Shown: piece after piece, positions 15,772 through 24,355 of the stretch
Layout: each line of letters opens with the position of its first letter
Numbering within the stretch: position 1 is the stretch's first letter
DNA from: Nitrososphaerota archaeon
GTDB taxonomy: Archaea > Thermoproteota > Nitrososphaeria > Conexivisphaerales > UBA164
Length of the DNA: 36,408 nt
NCBI GenBank assembly: GCA_029786595.1
Contig: JAFLXO010000008.1
Span: 1 to 36,408 of the forward strand
Direction: 5' to 3'
Notes under the pieces: model-generated
What the model saw: the letters and a program-made list of their open reading frames with translations, nothing else
Told to the model about the DNA's origin: nothing
Databases searched by the model: none
Translations under genes and position numbers: made by a program

Positions 15772-16719
15772 ATGGTTGAATTTTCTGATAACCTGCAGAA
15801 GTCATTTAATAACATAAAGACGATGAAAGTTAGAGGCGCAGGACTGATTGCAAGGACAGCTGTAGAGACGCTTAAAGTAGAAATAGATCGAGAGAACGAT
15901 CGGGATGTTACTGCTTTTCTATCAAGAATGACGGAAGCTGGCGAATATCTGAAGCTGGCCAGGCCTACCGCCGTTTCCCTCCCCAATTCCATAAACAACT
16001 TTCTAAGGCAGATACAGGTAGGGGCGAAGTCGGGCTCCTCAGTAGAGGAGATTAAAGCCATTTCAAGGAAGGCCGCTGATATGTTCATAGAAGCCAGCCT
16101 TGAAGCCATCAAGAAAATAGGAGAAATTGGATCAAAGAGGATAAGCGATGGTGACGTATTACTCACACATTGCAACAGTCAGAGCGCAATAGAAGTGATC
16201 AGTATGGCTCATTCCCAAGGCAAAAACATCAAAGTGTTTGTTACAGAAACAAGGCCAAGATACCAAGGGAGGCTTACCGCGGCGGCATTAGCTGATCGCG
16301 GACTGGACATAACGCTAATCCCCGATTCGGCAGCGCGTCTCTATATGACTAAGATAGATAAGGTCATTGTAGGGGCTGATGCTATAGCCGCGAATGGAGC
16401 CGTTATAAACAAGATTGGAACGTCACAGATAGCCGCGATAGCAAAGGAATCACGCACTAGGGTGATGGTTGCTGCAGAAACCTATAAAATTAGCCCTCAA
16501 ACTTTTCTAGGTGAGCTGATAGAGATAGAGGAAAGGGATGGCTCAGAAATAGCCCCTAAGGAGTGGTTAAACCTCCATCCAAACATAAAGGTAAGGAACC
16601 CAGCATTTGACGTCACTCCGTCCGAATATATTGATATAATAATAACGGAAATGGGTTTGTTCCCTCCGCAAGGTATAATTCTGTTATTGAAGGATCTCTA
16701 CTCACTTTTGCCATCCTGA
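15772..16719 (+). CDS. Ribose-1,5-bisphosphate isomerase / eIF2B alpha-like protein
   Basis: 315-aa member of the eIF2B-alpha/beta/delta family, subgroup ribose-1,5-bisphosphate isomerase, which makes ribulose-1,5-bisphosphate in the archaeal AMP pathway. The Cys of 'LLTHCNSQSAIEV' and the Asp of 'VIVGADAIAANGAVINKIG' are the two catalytic residues in the characterised Thermococcus enzyme. 'TETRPRYQGRLTAAALAD' and 'RNPAFDVTPSEYIDIIITE' are strongly conserved in this subgroup. The N-terminal 'KVRGAGLIARTAVETL' is the substrate phosphate loop. No type III RuBisCO or AMP phosphorylase is in the window. A translation initiation factor role is the alternative, but motif detail favours the isomerase. 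Confidence 0.87.
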   Translation: MVEFSDNLQKSFNNIKTMKVRGAGLIARTAVETLKVEIDRENDRDVTAFLSRMTEAGEYLKLARPTAVSLPNSINNFLRQIQVGAKSGSSVEEIKAISRKAADMFIEASLEAIKKIGEIGSKRISDGDVLLTHCNSQSAIEVISMAHSQGKNIKVFVTETRPRYQGRLTAAALADRGLDITLIPDSAARLYMTKIDKVIVGADAIAANGAVINKIGTSQIAAIAKESRTRVMVAAETYKISPQTFLGELIEIEERDGSEIAPKEWLNLHPNIKVRNPAFDVTPSEYIDIIITEMGLFPPQGIILLLKDLYSLLPS

Positions 16720-16787
16720 AGCCCGTCGCAGGCAAGATGGGCGTACCCTTTATTACTACATTTATAGCATTGATAATTAGCACAATT

Positions 16788-17042
16788 TCATGTACCTAAA
16801 CTCTTGATATATTCTAATATGGTCCCATCAATATCATCCGCAAAAGGGGTATCAAGAACGGATATCAATGCTGCTTTGGTCCGCTCAAACTTACCCCGGT
16901 CCTTCTCAGCTCCATAAATAAGCTTGGCAAGAGCTATAAGAGCTTTCTTCTTCTCTGTACTCAGGCCTATATCGTTAAGTACAGTGGGCTCCTTGTAACC
17001 CCTGTATATTTCATCCAACAGCTCCCTTATCTGCTCATCCAA
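16788..17042 (-). CDS. Small acidic helical protein of unknown function in RecA-like unit
   Basis: 84-aa protein, not recognised. It is predicted largely helical, rich in Asp/Glu/Lys, with no Cys, signal peptide or membrane segment. 'RELLDEIYRGYKEPTVLNDIGLS' opens it and 'DDIDGTILEYIKSLGT' closes it. Its start overlaps the end of the RecA-like ATPase gene by 8 bp, so translation is probably coupled. The tight coupling suggests a binding partner or regulator of the ATPase; that is inference from context. Confidence 0.7.
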   Translation of the reverse strand: MDEQIRELLDEIYRGYKEPTVLNDIGLSTEKKKALIALAKLIYGAEKDRGKFERTKAALISVLDTPFADDIDGTILEYIKSLGT

Positions 17043-17628
17043 TCAATTTCACTCCATCCCTTCCGATCGTATAATTTATCCTTTTTCCGGTTTCTGATAT
17101 GACCAGCCTCCCAACAGCCCCAAATCGCTCCATCCTTATCCTTGTCCATATATAGGGGTCCGTAAGGGCGCTGCCAAGAGGATGCCCCATTCCAATCCCT
17201 GAAAGGCCATCGGTCATGATTACGGTTCCACCGTTTGATGCAAATATTGAAAGGTGCCTTGCGCTAAGGCCCAACATGTTCAAGAACGAGCGAGAATCAT
17301 AGAACATCTGAGAAAATCCATCTATGAAGACAGACTTATAATTAGCCTTCTTTGCTACTGATAACGTAAACTCATAGGCCATTTGTCCATCATATGGTCG
17401 TTCAACATAAAGATTCCTTAACAGAGATCGATCAGCCAACAGTTCCAGAAGTCTTTCCGGTCTGAACTTTCTCGCGCCATCTACGACCACCTGTTCATTT
17501 TCGCCACGGGTTAACGTTTCACTTATGAGCGTCAGGAGCAGCTGTGTTTTTCCAGCTCCCTCAGGTCCGAAGATCTCGATTAGCTTACTCTGCCCGGCAA
17601 AATCCATGAACCTTTCGAGGGCAGACAA
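17035..17628 (-). CDS. RadB-like RecA-superfamily ATPase
   Basis: Minimal RecA-fold ATPase, 197 aa, consisting of the core only. Walker A is 'IEIFGPEGAGKTQLLLTL' (residues about 18-35). Walker B is 'YKSVFIDGFSQMFYD' (about 97-111). 'GGTVIMTDGLSGIGMGHPLG' takes the place of the loop after sensor strand 4, and 'WTRIRMERFG' resembles the end strands of RadA/RadB. The N-terminal helix-hairpin-helix domain of RadA and the usual 'G-C-x-x-L-D' entry of KaiC/RadB are missing. The nearest known type is RadB, a recombination accessory ATPase, but no DNA-binding region is obvious. It is sandwiched between two small genes (2-bp gap and 8-bp overlap). Confidence 0.8.
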   Translation of the reverse strand: MSALERFMDFAGQSKLIEIFGPEGAGKTQLLLTLISETLTRGENEQVVVDGARKFRPERLLELLADRSLLRNLYVERPYDGQMAYEFTLSVAKKANYKSVFIDGFSQMFYDSRSFLNMLGLSARHLSIFASNGGTVIMTDGLSGIGMGHPLGSALTDPYIWTRIRMERFGAVGRLVISETGKRINYTIGRDGVKLIG

Positions 17629-17630
17629 CG

Positions 17631-17960
17631 TTATGATTCTACCGTCGACCTTGCAAATTTGATTGAGCCTGTTTCTAACGTTAGCTCATAAATATCATTG
17701 ACTTCGAAATTTATCCCTAGCTGTATGTATTCGTCATCAGTTAAGAACAGGACTATCTTGGGAGGTTGAACATCCTTGATCATCTGTAGGATACCCAGGG
17801 ACTGGAACTGATACATCACGTTGTGAAGTACGTCGTCCATAGCCCCTTGTGTATTCGCAATACCAGCCCTCCTGAATTCCGTAAGCTCTACCTGTCTTCC
17901 AGGGATACCTGTGGTAGGATTGTTCATACTGCTTATCCTGTTCACTTTAACCAACAGCAT
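17631..17960 (-). CDS. Conserved-looking small protein of unknown function, first gene of RecA-like unit
   Basis: 109 aa, function not recognised. It starts with a basic beta-like stretch, 'LVKVNRISSMNNPTTGIPGRQVEL', and continues with the helical 'GAMDDVLHNVMYQFQSLGILQ' and a strand-rich end, 'PPKIVLFLTDDEYIQLGINFEVNDIYEL'. No membrane segment or metal site is seen. It lies 2 bp upstream of the RadB-like ATPase and is clearly co-transcribed. The start may be at the codon before 'LLVKVNR' or at a later Met. It superficially resembles arcadin-type small proteins, but I cannot confirm that. Confidence 0.7.
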   Translation of the reverse strand: MLLVKVNRISSMNNPTTGIPGRQVELTEFRRAGIANTQGAMDDVLHNVMYQFQSLGILQMIKDVQPPKIVLFLTDDEYIQLGINFEVNDIYELTLETGSIKFARSTVES

Positions 17961-18098
17961 AAATCAACATCATTTCCTCCCATATTTATACTAAATGGAA
18001 GATAAATTACAAGCGTTTGTAGCAGATATAGGTGGTGCTTAAGAGATGTATATCACGCTAATTCACTAAGGCTTACAAGTTTAACCATATCGCTAGTT

Positions 18099-18332
18099 TT
18101 ATTGCACGAAATGGATTATTAATGAAATTACGATTATTATAATTGCTATAATATAAAGTACTTTTACTATCCTTTTATTGGTACCGAAGATGATCGGGAA
18201 CGGCCCTATAATGACAAAGCCGCCTCCTTCAGGTTTTCGTTCGACAGAACCATCGTTCTGTGTAAAAATAGCTAGTATAGTGAGGATAAGGCCCACGGAG
18301 ATCAACAATATCCCGATAATCAGCATTGACAC
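18099..18332 (-). CDS. DUF131/TIGR00304 family small membrane protein
   Basis: 77-aa archaeal protein with two hydrophobic helices (residues about 3-24 and 58-76) around a short loop. The loop reads 'GGGFVIIGPFPIIFGTNKR', which is the family's distinctive G-G-x-x-x-I-G-P-x-P-I-I-F-G. Function is unknown for the whole family. It stands 104 bp downstream of the SDH operon on the same strand, so it may be read through from it or have its own promoter. Confidence 0.8.
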   Translation of the reverse strand: MSMLIIGILLISVGLILTILAIFTQNDGSVERKPEGGGFVIIGPFPIIFGTNKRIVKVLYIIAIIIIVISLIIHFVQ

Positions 18333-18436
18333 AAATTTATACTTCCATCTTTAGAATTAAGTTTATCGTTTGCTTGGTCTGATACCTATTTTGTTTTATA
18401 GCAGAAACTCGTACATGGCCATTAGATATCACCGGT

Positions 18437-18790
18437 TTATAACAATACAAGCGTTAAGGTGCCAAGCGCAAGTACCATCGCCATGATTACAACGGTGATC
18501 AGATTTATCACCCATTTATATGATTTTGGATGTAACCATTCAAGGATTACGGTCCTGAGCCCTATCATTCCATGTATAGTAGCTGCGTAAAGAAGAAGCC
18601 CAAAGATGATCTGATAATAGAGCAAATTCTTACTTACATACGCAAATGATAATGCTTCTTGAAATGATAGGCCTGTCAGAGGGCTCTGAAGTAACATATG
18701 GAATGTAAGGGTAAATATAAGAATGATGGCCGTCGCATAAACGATCAACATAATCCAGGATTCCTTTAAAATAGAATTTCTCTTTGTCAT
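18437..18790 (-). CDS. sdhD: Succinate dehydrogenase membrane anchor subunit D
   Basis: 117-aa anchor with three hydrophobic helices. 'TIHGMIGLRTVILEWLHP' is the diagnostic SdhD motif (H-G-x-x-G-L-R-x-x-x-x-D/E), where the His is a candidate haem ligand. With SdhC it holds the hydrophilic A and B subunits on the inner face of the membrane and passes electrons to quinone. Last gene of the A-B-C-D operon, 10 bp after sdhC. Confidence 0.85.
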   Translation of the reverse strand: MTKRNSILKESWIMLIVYATAIILIFTLTFHMLLQSPLTGLSFQEALSFAYVSKNLLYYQIIFGLLLYAATIHGMIGLRTVILEWLHPKSYKWVINLITVVIMAMVLALGTLTLVLL

Positions 18791-18800
18791 AATACTGCAC

Positions 18801-19253
18801 CTACACTATCCCCAGGCCAGCCAATATGTACAGGCCGGCCCAGATCCATATTCCAGATACCACCGCTGTTATCGTCCAGATCGCTATCCTCTGGTTTTTT
18901 CCAAGTGAAGTAGGGGTATATGGATATACAGGCATCCTAGGCTTACCCAACAGGAGGCCAAATACCTGATTGAGCAGTAATCTCAGTCCGTTAGCTCCGT
19001 GATAGAACACACATCCGGCTATGATCCAAAGCCCAATATTCTCAAGTGGACCTAACCGGCCAAGCAGCGCTAGGGTTGCCGCCCAAGATTCCGGTCCTAA
19101 CGATATATGGAATATTTCCACCATGTGTGCTATCAAGAAAAGGATTAGAACCACCCCGGTTATCCGATGTAACGTGTAACTCCATCGTTCGATATTATAA
19201 TGACGCGGATCTAGGCTTGATATCAACCTTTTCCAGATGCTATCATTTGCCAT
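18801..19253 (-). CDS. sdhC: Succinate dehydrogenase cytochrome b-type subunit C
   Basis: 150-aa anchor with three helices. 'YTLHRITGVVLILFLIAHMVEI' is the classical SdhC signature, with Arg and a probable haem-binding His. 'FYHGANGLRLLLNQ' matches the H-x-x-N-G-x-R-H/L motif. The ORF track opens at a GTG (19265) inside sdhB; the ATG at 19253 is 1 bp after the sdhB stop and gives 'MANDSIWKRLISSLDPRHY', so I use it. Acts with SdhD in quinone reduction. Confidence 0.87.
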   Translation of the reverse strand: MANDSIWKRLISSLDPRHYNIERWSYTLHRITGVVLILFLIAHMVEIFHISLGPESWAATLALLGRLGPLENIGLWIIAGCVFYHGANGLRLLLNQVFGLLLGKPRMPVYPYTPTSLGKNQRIAIWTITAVVSGIWIWAGLYILAGLGIV

Positions 19254-19254
19254 G

Positions 19255-20079
19255 TTAATCACCACGCTTAAAGTCCAGTGGTGGGGCCGCAGTTAATTTT
19301 TCCTCAGTGAAGTGTGGTTGCAGCGGTTCAGTTATTTCAGCCCCCTTCTTACCCCTTCTTATCAGCAACCTCTTCTTTAGAAGCTCCTTCTTCATCAGTT
19401 GAATAGCTTTCGCTGGGTCAACGTCCTTTGGGCATACATAGCTACAGGCTCCTGCAAAATGGCATCTCCATATTCCATGATCATCATCGACCAACTCCAA
19501 CCTTTCAGCCCATCCCTCATCGCGAGGATCAGCTAGGTAGCGGAAGGCTTGCCCTAAGGCTTGTGGGCCCAAAAATAAAGGATCAATTGTCACAGTAGGG
19601 CATGCTGAAATACATAGGTTGCACATGATACAGTAGTCAAACTGTAGAAACTGTGTGGTCCCCTCTTGTGTCACCTCGAACTCGCGAGGCGCATAAAATA
19701 TTTCTTCCTTTTTACCTCTGATAATATATGGTTTGACCTTTTTATGGTTCTCTATGAGCGAATCTAGCCCAACCACCAGGTCCTTTATAACGGGAGAGTT
19801 GTGCATGGGCTCCACATTGACAACGCCGGCATCCAGTTCAGAAATGTTTGTTTGACACGCGAGCCTTGGCTTCCCATTTATGACCATTCCGCAGGAACCG
19901 CATGTGCCCATATGGCAACTCTGTCTGAAAGCAAGCGTATGATCCTTCTCTTCCCGCACCTTGTTAAGCAGGTCAAGCACCGAAGTTACACCGGTTAGGC
20001 CTATCTGATATGATTGCCACCATTCTCTTGTTCCATCAAACCTTCTGACTCTCAGTATGATTTCATCAGAGCCGTTCAT
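19255..20079 (-). CDS. sdhB: Succinate dehydrogenase iron-sulfur subunit B (copy 1)
   Basis: 274-aa electron-transfer subunit. The plant-type [2Fe-2S] site is 'RQSCHMGTCGSCGMVINGK' with a later Cys in 'RLACQTN'. The C-terminal domain holds the [4Fe-4S] and third cluster in 'YCIMCNLCISACP' and 'CHFAGACSYVCPKDVDP'. It passes electrons from FAD in SdhA to the membrane subunits. The gene follows sdhA with a 1-bp gap and precedes sdhC by 1 bp. The C-terminus extends about 30 residues past the last Cys group, with a Lys/Arg-rich stretch. Confidence 0.94.
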   Translation of the reverse strand: MNGSDEIILRVRRFDGTREWWQSYQIGLTGVTSVLDLLNKVREEKDHTLAFRQSCHMGTCGSCGMVINGKPRLACQTNISELDAGVVNVEPMHNSPVIKDLVVGLDSLIENHKKVKPYIIRGKKEEIFYAPREFEVTQEGTTQFLQFDYCIMCNLCISACPTVTIDPLFLGPQALGQAFRYLADPRDEGWAERLELVDDDHGIWRCHFAGACSYVCPKDVDPAKAIQLMKKELLKKRLLIRRGKKGAEITEPLQPHFTEEKLTAAPPLDFKRGD

Positions 20080-20080
20080 T

Positions 20081-21832
20081 TTAGTACACCCTCGCCACCG
20101 GCTTCCACATGGTAATATTCACTGGTATATATTTAAACTGTGGTCCTTCCGGAGTGTACCAAGCTAGCGAATGAACCAGCCAATGTTGATCGTCTCTTAC
20201 CTTATAATCTAACCTTGCATGCGCTCCCCGGCTCTCCTTACGAAGGTAGGCTCCCATTGTGACAACTTCTGCCTGTTCAAGCATAAATCCTAGTTCAAGC
20301 GCATGCTGAAGATTGTAATTAAGCGTCGGCCTGTGGTCGTCTACCCTTATATTACGGTATCTTTTCTTTAACTCTTGGATCTTAACCAACGCCGTCCTTA
20401 ACCCCTCCTCAGTTCTATAGACATGCACATTTGATTCCATAGTATCCTTGAGTTCATTCTTGATCTGATATACATCCTCGCCACCACTCTCTTTCCCTAG
20501 TATACCATTAAATATTCTATTCTCTTCCGAATCCACCCTTTCCTTTGGAAGAGCTGTATCTTTATCCCTGTGCTGTTCCAGATACTTATAAATCCCGTCC
20601 CCTACTATGGCCCCATACACGAGGCACTCGATAGTGGAATTAGATCCCAGCCTGTTTGACCCATGAACGCTAACACAGGCGGATTCTCCAGCAGCCCAGA
20701 GACCATCTACTGAACCATGGCCATCGTTTAAAACCTTCCCATCTATGTCAGTGCGTATCCCCCCCATGGTATAATGCGCAGTGGGCCTGACCGGAAGAGG
20801 TGCCTCAGCAAGGTCTATACCAAGGTTCTTGAGTCCCAATTCCCTGATCATAGGAAGCTTTTTCTCAATTTTTTCCTTTCCCAAGTGCCGAAGGTCTATC
20901 CAAAGATGGGCTAACCCGGAAACCTTATCGGTGGCAGCCCTACCTTGCGCTATTTCCATCATCTCAGCCCTAGAAACTATATCCCTTGGTGCCAACTCCA
21001 TCTTGGATGGTGCGTATCTTTTCATGAATCGCTCACCTTCGGCGTTTATCAGGTATCCGCCCTCCCCTCTTGCCGCCTCCGTTATCAAAAGTCCTTTTGG
21101 GACTAGCCCAGTTGGATGGAACTGGACGAACTCCATGTCCTCCAGCGGTAATCCTGCCATGTATGCTATACCATATCCATCGCCGGTGGTGCTGCTAGCT
21201 GTAGCTGTTATCCTCCAGAGCTGGCCATTCCCGCCTGTAGCTATGATTCCAGCTTTGCCCTTGAAGAACACCATCTTTCCGGTCTTCAATTCGATAGCTG
21301 TGAAACCTTTAAACTTGCCCCCCTCAATCACCATTGAAGTTACAAAATATTCATCGAACCTCTCCCAATTATCGTACTGTAAAAGCGTGTCATATAGGGC
21401 TCTCATCATAAAGAACCCCGATTTGTCCTGAGCATATGTTGCCCTTGGAAAGCTCAATCCGCCAAACCATCTCTGTTCTATCTTACCATCTTTCCTTCTG
21501 TTCCATGGTAATCCTATTCTTTCTAAAAGCCTTATTTCATCTGTCGCTAGATTAACGAAACGCCACACTACATCCTGGTCAGCTAGGAAATCGCTACCCT
21601 TTATCGTATCCCAGGCGTAAAGTTCCATGCTATCCCCTTCTTCAGGATACAGTACGGCCGAAGTGCCTCCTTCGGCCGATACCGAATGGCTTCTCATAAG
21701 ATAAAGCTTGGAGATAATCGCAACCCTTATGCCGAGCTTCCCTTCATCATTTTTCATGATCTGCAGGGCCGCCCTCAAACCGGCAAGGCCGCTTCCTACG
21801 ATCACCACGTCAAAATCCATTACCTCGGTCAT
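20081..21832 (-). CDS. sdhA: Succinate dehydrogenase flavoprotein subunit A (copy 1)
   Basis: 583-aa catalytic subunit that oxidises succinate to fumarate. The FAD dinucleotide motif is '[17 protein letters not shown]' at the N-terminus. The covalent-FAD His sits in '[15 protein letters not shown]'. '[24 protein letters not shown]' contains the active-site His/Thr region and catalytic Arg. '[18 protein letters not shown]' and '[18 protein letters not shown]' are the conserved substrate and FAD loops. It heads the leftward A-B-C-D operon and is expressed from a TATA box about 27 nt upstream. It is clearly paralogous to the gene at 21992, but sequences differ throughout, so the duplication is not recent. 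Confidence 0.95.
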   Translation of the reverse strand: MTEVMDFDVVIVGSGLAGLRAALQIMKNDEGKLGIRVAIISKLYLMRSHSVSAEGGTSAVLYPEEGDSMELYAWDTIKGSDFLADQDVVWRFVNLATDEIRLLERIGLPWNRRKDGKIEQRWFGGLSFPRATYAQDKSGFFMMRALYDTLLQYDNWERFDEYFVTSMVIEGGKFKGFTAIELKTGKMVFFKGKAGIIATGGNGQLWRITATASSTTGDGYGIAYMAGLPLEDMEFVQFHPTGLVPKGLLITEAARGEGGYLINAEGERFMKRYAPSKMELAPRDIVSRAEMMEIAQGRAATDKVSGLAHLWIDLRHLGKEKIEKKLPMIRELGLKNLGIDLAEAPLPVRPTAHYTMGGIRTDIDGKVLNDGHGSVDGLWAAGESACVSVHGSNRLGSNSTIECLVYGAIVGDGIYKYLEQHRDKDTALPKERVDSEENRIFNGILGKESGGEDVYQIKNELKDTMESNVHVYRTEEGLRTALVKIQELKKRYRNIRVDDHRPTLNYNLQHALELGFMLEQAEVVTMGAYLRKESRGAHARLDYKVRDDQHWLVHSLAWYTPEGPQFKYIPVNITMWKPVARVY

Positions 21833-21854
21833 TTATGATAGTGTTTTTCTTACT

Positions 21855-21864
21855 CTATATATAC
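21855..21864 (-). promoter_or_regulatory. TATA box of leftward sdhABCD operon
   Basis: 'ctatatatac' (+ strand reading) is centred about 27 nt upstream of the sdhA start at 21832 on the minus strand, consistent with a leaderless operon mRNA. Confidence 0.6.
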
Positions 21865-21958
21865 ATTTACTAGTGAGCTTGGATAATTTGGGTTTACCAA
21901 ACAGACTACAGTGCGTGCATTCAAGCTTCATGTTAAAAGTTCATAAAATTGTAGCAAG

Positions 21959-21969
21959 TTTTATAAACC
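21959..21969 (+). promoter_or_regulatory. TATA box of rightward sdh-like operon
   Basis: 'tttataaacc' is centred about 29 nt before the ATG at 21992. Together with the divergent box at 21855 it defines a shared 159-bp control region for both complexes. Confidence 0.55.
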
Positions 21970-21991
21970 AAAAACCAAAGATTGAAGTAAA

Positions 21992-23734
21992 ATGGAGACC
22001 GCTGATTACGATATCGTAATAGTCGGAAGTGGTCTGGCCGGAATGCGTGCGGCCCTGCAGGCTGCAAACTTTTCTAATAGGAAATTGAGGATTGCCATGA
22101 TATCCAAATTACATGCTATGAGGAGCCACTCGGTCTCCGCAGAAGGCGGTATTTCAGGGGTGCTTAGCCCCGGTGAGGGAGGCGATTCGATAGAACTACA
22201 TGCTATGGATACGATAAAAGGGAGCGATTATCTTGCAGATCAGGATGCAGTTGAGTTCCTAGTAAATGAAGCCCCTAAGGAAATAAGGTTATTGGATAAT
22301 ATGGGGGTTCCGTGGAATCGAAGAGAGGATGGCAGGATAGTTTTACGTGCTTTCGGCGGCATGAGCATTCCTCGTACAGTTTTCGCAGGTGATAAAACGG
22401 GATTCTTTATGTTAAGTACGTTGTACGATGCCCTTCTGGAATATCAGGATGTGGAAATATTTAATGAATATTTGGTGATTTCATTAAACATTACGCGCGG
22501 GACATTTGGAGGCCTTTTGGCCATGAATATCTCCACCGGCGAAATGAAGCTCTTCAGGGGGAAGGCGGGTGTAATAGCGACGGGCGGTTATGCAAGGATA
22601 TACGGCTTTACAACGACCGCCTTTTCGAGCACGGGGGATGGAATAGCAATGGCCTATAGGGCTGGTGTATCCTTAAAGGATATGGAATTCGTGCAGTTCC
22701 ATCCAACGGCGCTGGTCCCTAGCGGGATCCTGATAACGGAGGCGGCAAGAGGGGAGGGCGGATACCTTCTAAATTCCGAGGGAAAGAGGTTCATGGAGAA
22801 CTATGCCAAGAGCAAGATGGAGTTGGCACCAAGGGATATAGTTTCTAGGGCTATAGTAACGGAGCTTGATCAAGGGCGTGGAGTTGTACAAGAAACTACT
22901 GGTATTGAACATGTGTTTCTTGATCTTCGTCATCTAGGTGAATCAGTAATAGACGAAAGGTTGCCCATGATCAAGGAAATAACCATAAAGATGAACGGCA
23001 TAGATCCTTCAAAGGAAATGATACCGGTTAGGCCAGCAGCTCACTTTACGATGGGAGGAATTCACGTGGATATACATGGAAGGGCTCTTATAAATGATTA
23101 CGATCCAGTAACGGGCCTATGGGTAGCTGGTGAAGCTGGATGCGTCAGCGTACACGGTGCCAACAGATTGGGAAGCAACTCACTGAGCCAGTGTGTAATA
23201 TGGGGCAGGGTTGTTGGTGAAGCCGCGGCAGAGCATGCGCTTGGAAACGGTTATGGTGTTACAAACGAAGAAATGGAGAAATGGGGGGCTTTAGAAGCCT
23301 CCAGGGTAAATAATTTAATGGATCGGACCGGCACAGAAAACCCTTATTTGATTAGAAAAGAGATGCAACAAACCCTCGATAAATACGTCTACGTTTATAG
23401 GGAAACCGACGGGTTCAAAAACGCTAAGAAGGTAATCAATGACCTCAAAAGGAGATACGCTAACGTTTATGTTCAGGATAAATCAAAGGAATACAATACA
23501 AATCTTAGGGATACGCTAGAGTTAGGGAATATGCTGGAATTAGCCGATGTCGTTATCGAATGCGCTCTTGCTAGAAAGGAAAGCCGCGGAGCACATGCTA
23601 TGAAGGAATACCCTAAGAGGGACGACGTTAACTGGCTTAAGCATACTATTGTACGAATGGGGAGTGATGGGCCTGTATTATCATATATTCCTGTCACTAT
23701 AACTAAATGGCAACCTATGGAGAGGAAGTATTAG
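21992..23734 (+). CDS. sdhA: Succinate dehydrogenase/fumarate reductase flavoprotein subunit (copy 2)
   Basis: 580-aa flavoprotein with a complete SdhA/FrdA motif set. The FAD motif is '[17 protein letters not shown]', the covalent-FAD His is in '[15 protein letters not shown]', and the active-site strand is '[24 protein letters not shown]'. 'HFTMGGIHVDIHGRALIND' and 'HGANRLGSNSLSQCVIWG' follow. By sequence it could run either as succinate dehydrogenase or fumarate reductase. It is divergent from copy 1 and begins a four-gene operon (A, two small membrane proteins, B). The membrane protein gene starts 1 bp after its stop. Confidence 0.93.
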   Translation: METADYDIVIVGSGLAGMRAALQAANFSNRKLRIAMISKLHAMRSHSVSAEGGISGVLSPGEGGDSIELHAMDTIKGSDYLADQDAVEFLVNEAPKEIRLLDNMGVPWNRREDGRIVLRAFGGMSIPRTVFAGDKTGFFMLSTLYDALLEYQDVEIFNEYLVISLNITRGTFGGLLAMNISTGEMKLFRGKAGVIATGGYARIYGFTTTAFSSTGDGIAMAYRAGVSLKDMEFVQFHPTALVPSGILITEAARGEGGYLLNSEGKRFMENYAKSKMELAPRDIVSRAIVTELDQGRGVVQETTGIEHVFLDLRHLGESVIDERLPMIKEITIKMNGIDPSKEMIPVRPAAHFTMGGIHVDIHGRALINDYDPVTGLWVAGEAGCVSVHGANRLGSNSLSQCVIWGRVVGEAAAEHALGNGYGVTNEEMEKWGALEASRVNNLMDRTGTENPYLIRKEMQQTLDKYVYVYRETDGFKNAKKVINDLKRRYANVYVQDKSKEYNTNLRDTLELGNMLELADVVIECALARKESRGAHAMKEYPKRDDVNWLKHTIVRMGSDGPVLSYIPVTITKWQPMERKY

Positions 23735-23735
23735 A

Positions 23736-24149
23736 ATGAGCAGGAAGAGTCGTGATTACAGAGGGAAACAATCCAACATATTCAGGCTAAAGTCCTACTT
23801 ACCATGGGCAATAGTGCATTTGATATCCTATAGGATATTGATGCCGGTTTCTATAGCCTATGGCTTACTTACAATTTTTTCACTGCTCTTCTCTTCGCTT
23901 GGTATATACGTCAAGGGGGCAACAATTATGATATGGATTCTATTCACCCCTCAGATCTTCGCTGTAGCCAAGGGGGTGGCGCTTGCCATGTCCGATGGAT
24001 TGGCCTTCGGGCATCTTAATGATTCATATAAATATCTGATGAAAATCAGGTACCATCGAAACGTGCTAATATATATGGCCCTGCCGTATGTTGTATTGGC
24101 GCTCTGGTTAGCCGGATTTATAGCTATGCTTGTGTGGTGGCCGGTATGA
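23736..24149 (+). CDS. Membrane anchor of second SDH-like complex, larger subunit (non-canonical)
   Basis: 137-aa membrane protein with about three hydrophobic helices (residues around 24-52, 56-75, 108-135). By position it should anchor SdhA2/SdhB2. It does not show the SdhC 'R-x-T-G' plus 'H-x-x-N-G-x-R' signature. His are present in 'WAIVHLISYRI', 'FGHLNDSYKY' and 'RYHRN', so haem or quinone binding is possible but unproven. The N-terminal 20 residues are basic and cytoplasmic. It starts 1 bp after sdhA2 and overlaps the next gene by ATGA. Confidence 0.75.
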   Translation: MSRKSRDYRGKQSNIFRLKSYLPWAIVHLISYRILMPVSIAYGLLTIFSLLFSSLGIYVKGATIMIWILFTPQIFAVAKGVALAMSDGLAFGHLNDSYKYLMKIRYHRNVLIYMALPYVVLALWLAGFIAMLVWWPV

Positions 24150-24355
24150 GGGAGTCCAGCATAGCCATCCTAACTTACGTGACGATGATAGGGGTACCCG
24201 TGTTGCTCTTTGTATTGGCAGTCACTGGACCATTTATGGCCTTTCACTTCATAAGGACCGCCCTTTTGGGGTTGACAGGCATTGGCGCTATCGTATTCGG
24301 GGCAGTCGGAATAAATGAGGTGTTCATACATGGAAAAAAAGAACCAAGAAAATAG
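24146..24355 (+). CDS. Membrane anchor of second SDH-like complex, 69-aa subunit (non-canonical)
   Basis: Very small membrane protein with two hydrophobic helices: 'ILTYVTMIGVPVLLFVLAV' and 'ALLGLTGIGAIVFGAVGINEV'. The ORF track begins at a GTG (24134); the ATG at 24146 forms an ATGA overlap with the previous stop, which suits translational coupling. 'GPFMAFHFIRT' holds the single conserved-type His/Arg pair. The SdhD motif H-G-x-x-G-L-R is absent. Its tail is Lys-rich (cytoplasmic). The iron-sulfur subunit gene begins inside its last codons. Confidence 0.68.
   Translation: MRESSIAILTYVTMIGVPVLLFVLAVTGPFMAFHFIRTALLGLTGIGAIVFGAVGINEVFIHGKKEPRK

Noticed and set aside
20781-21431. 216-aa plus-strand ORF
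   Set aside because: Antisense to sdhA copy 1, whose motifs are unmistakable; the ORF has low-complexity Ser/Pro composition and no recognisable domain.
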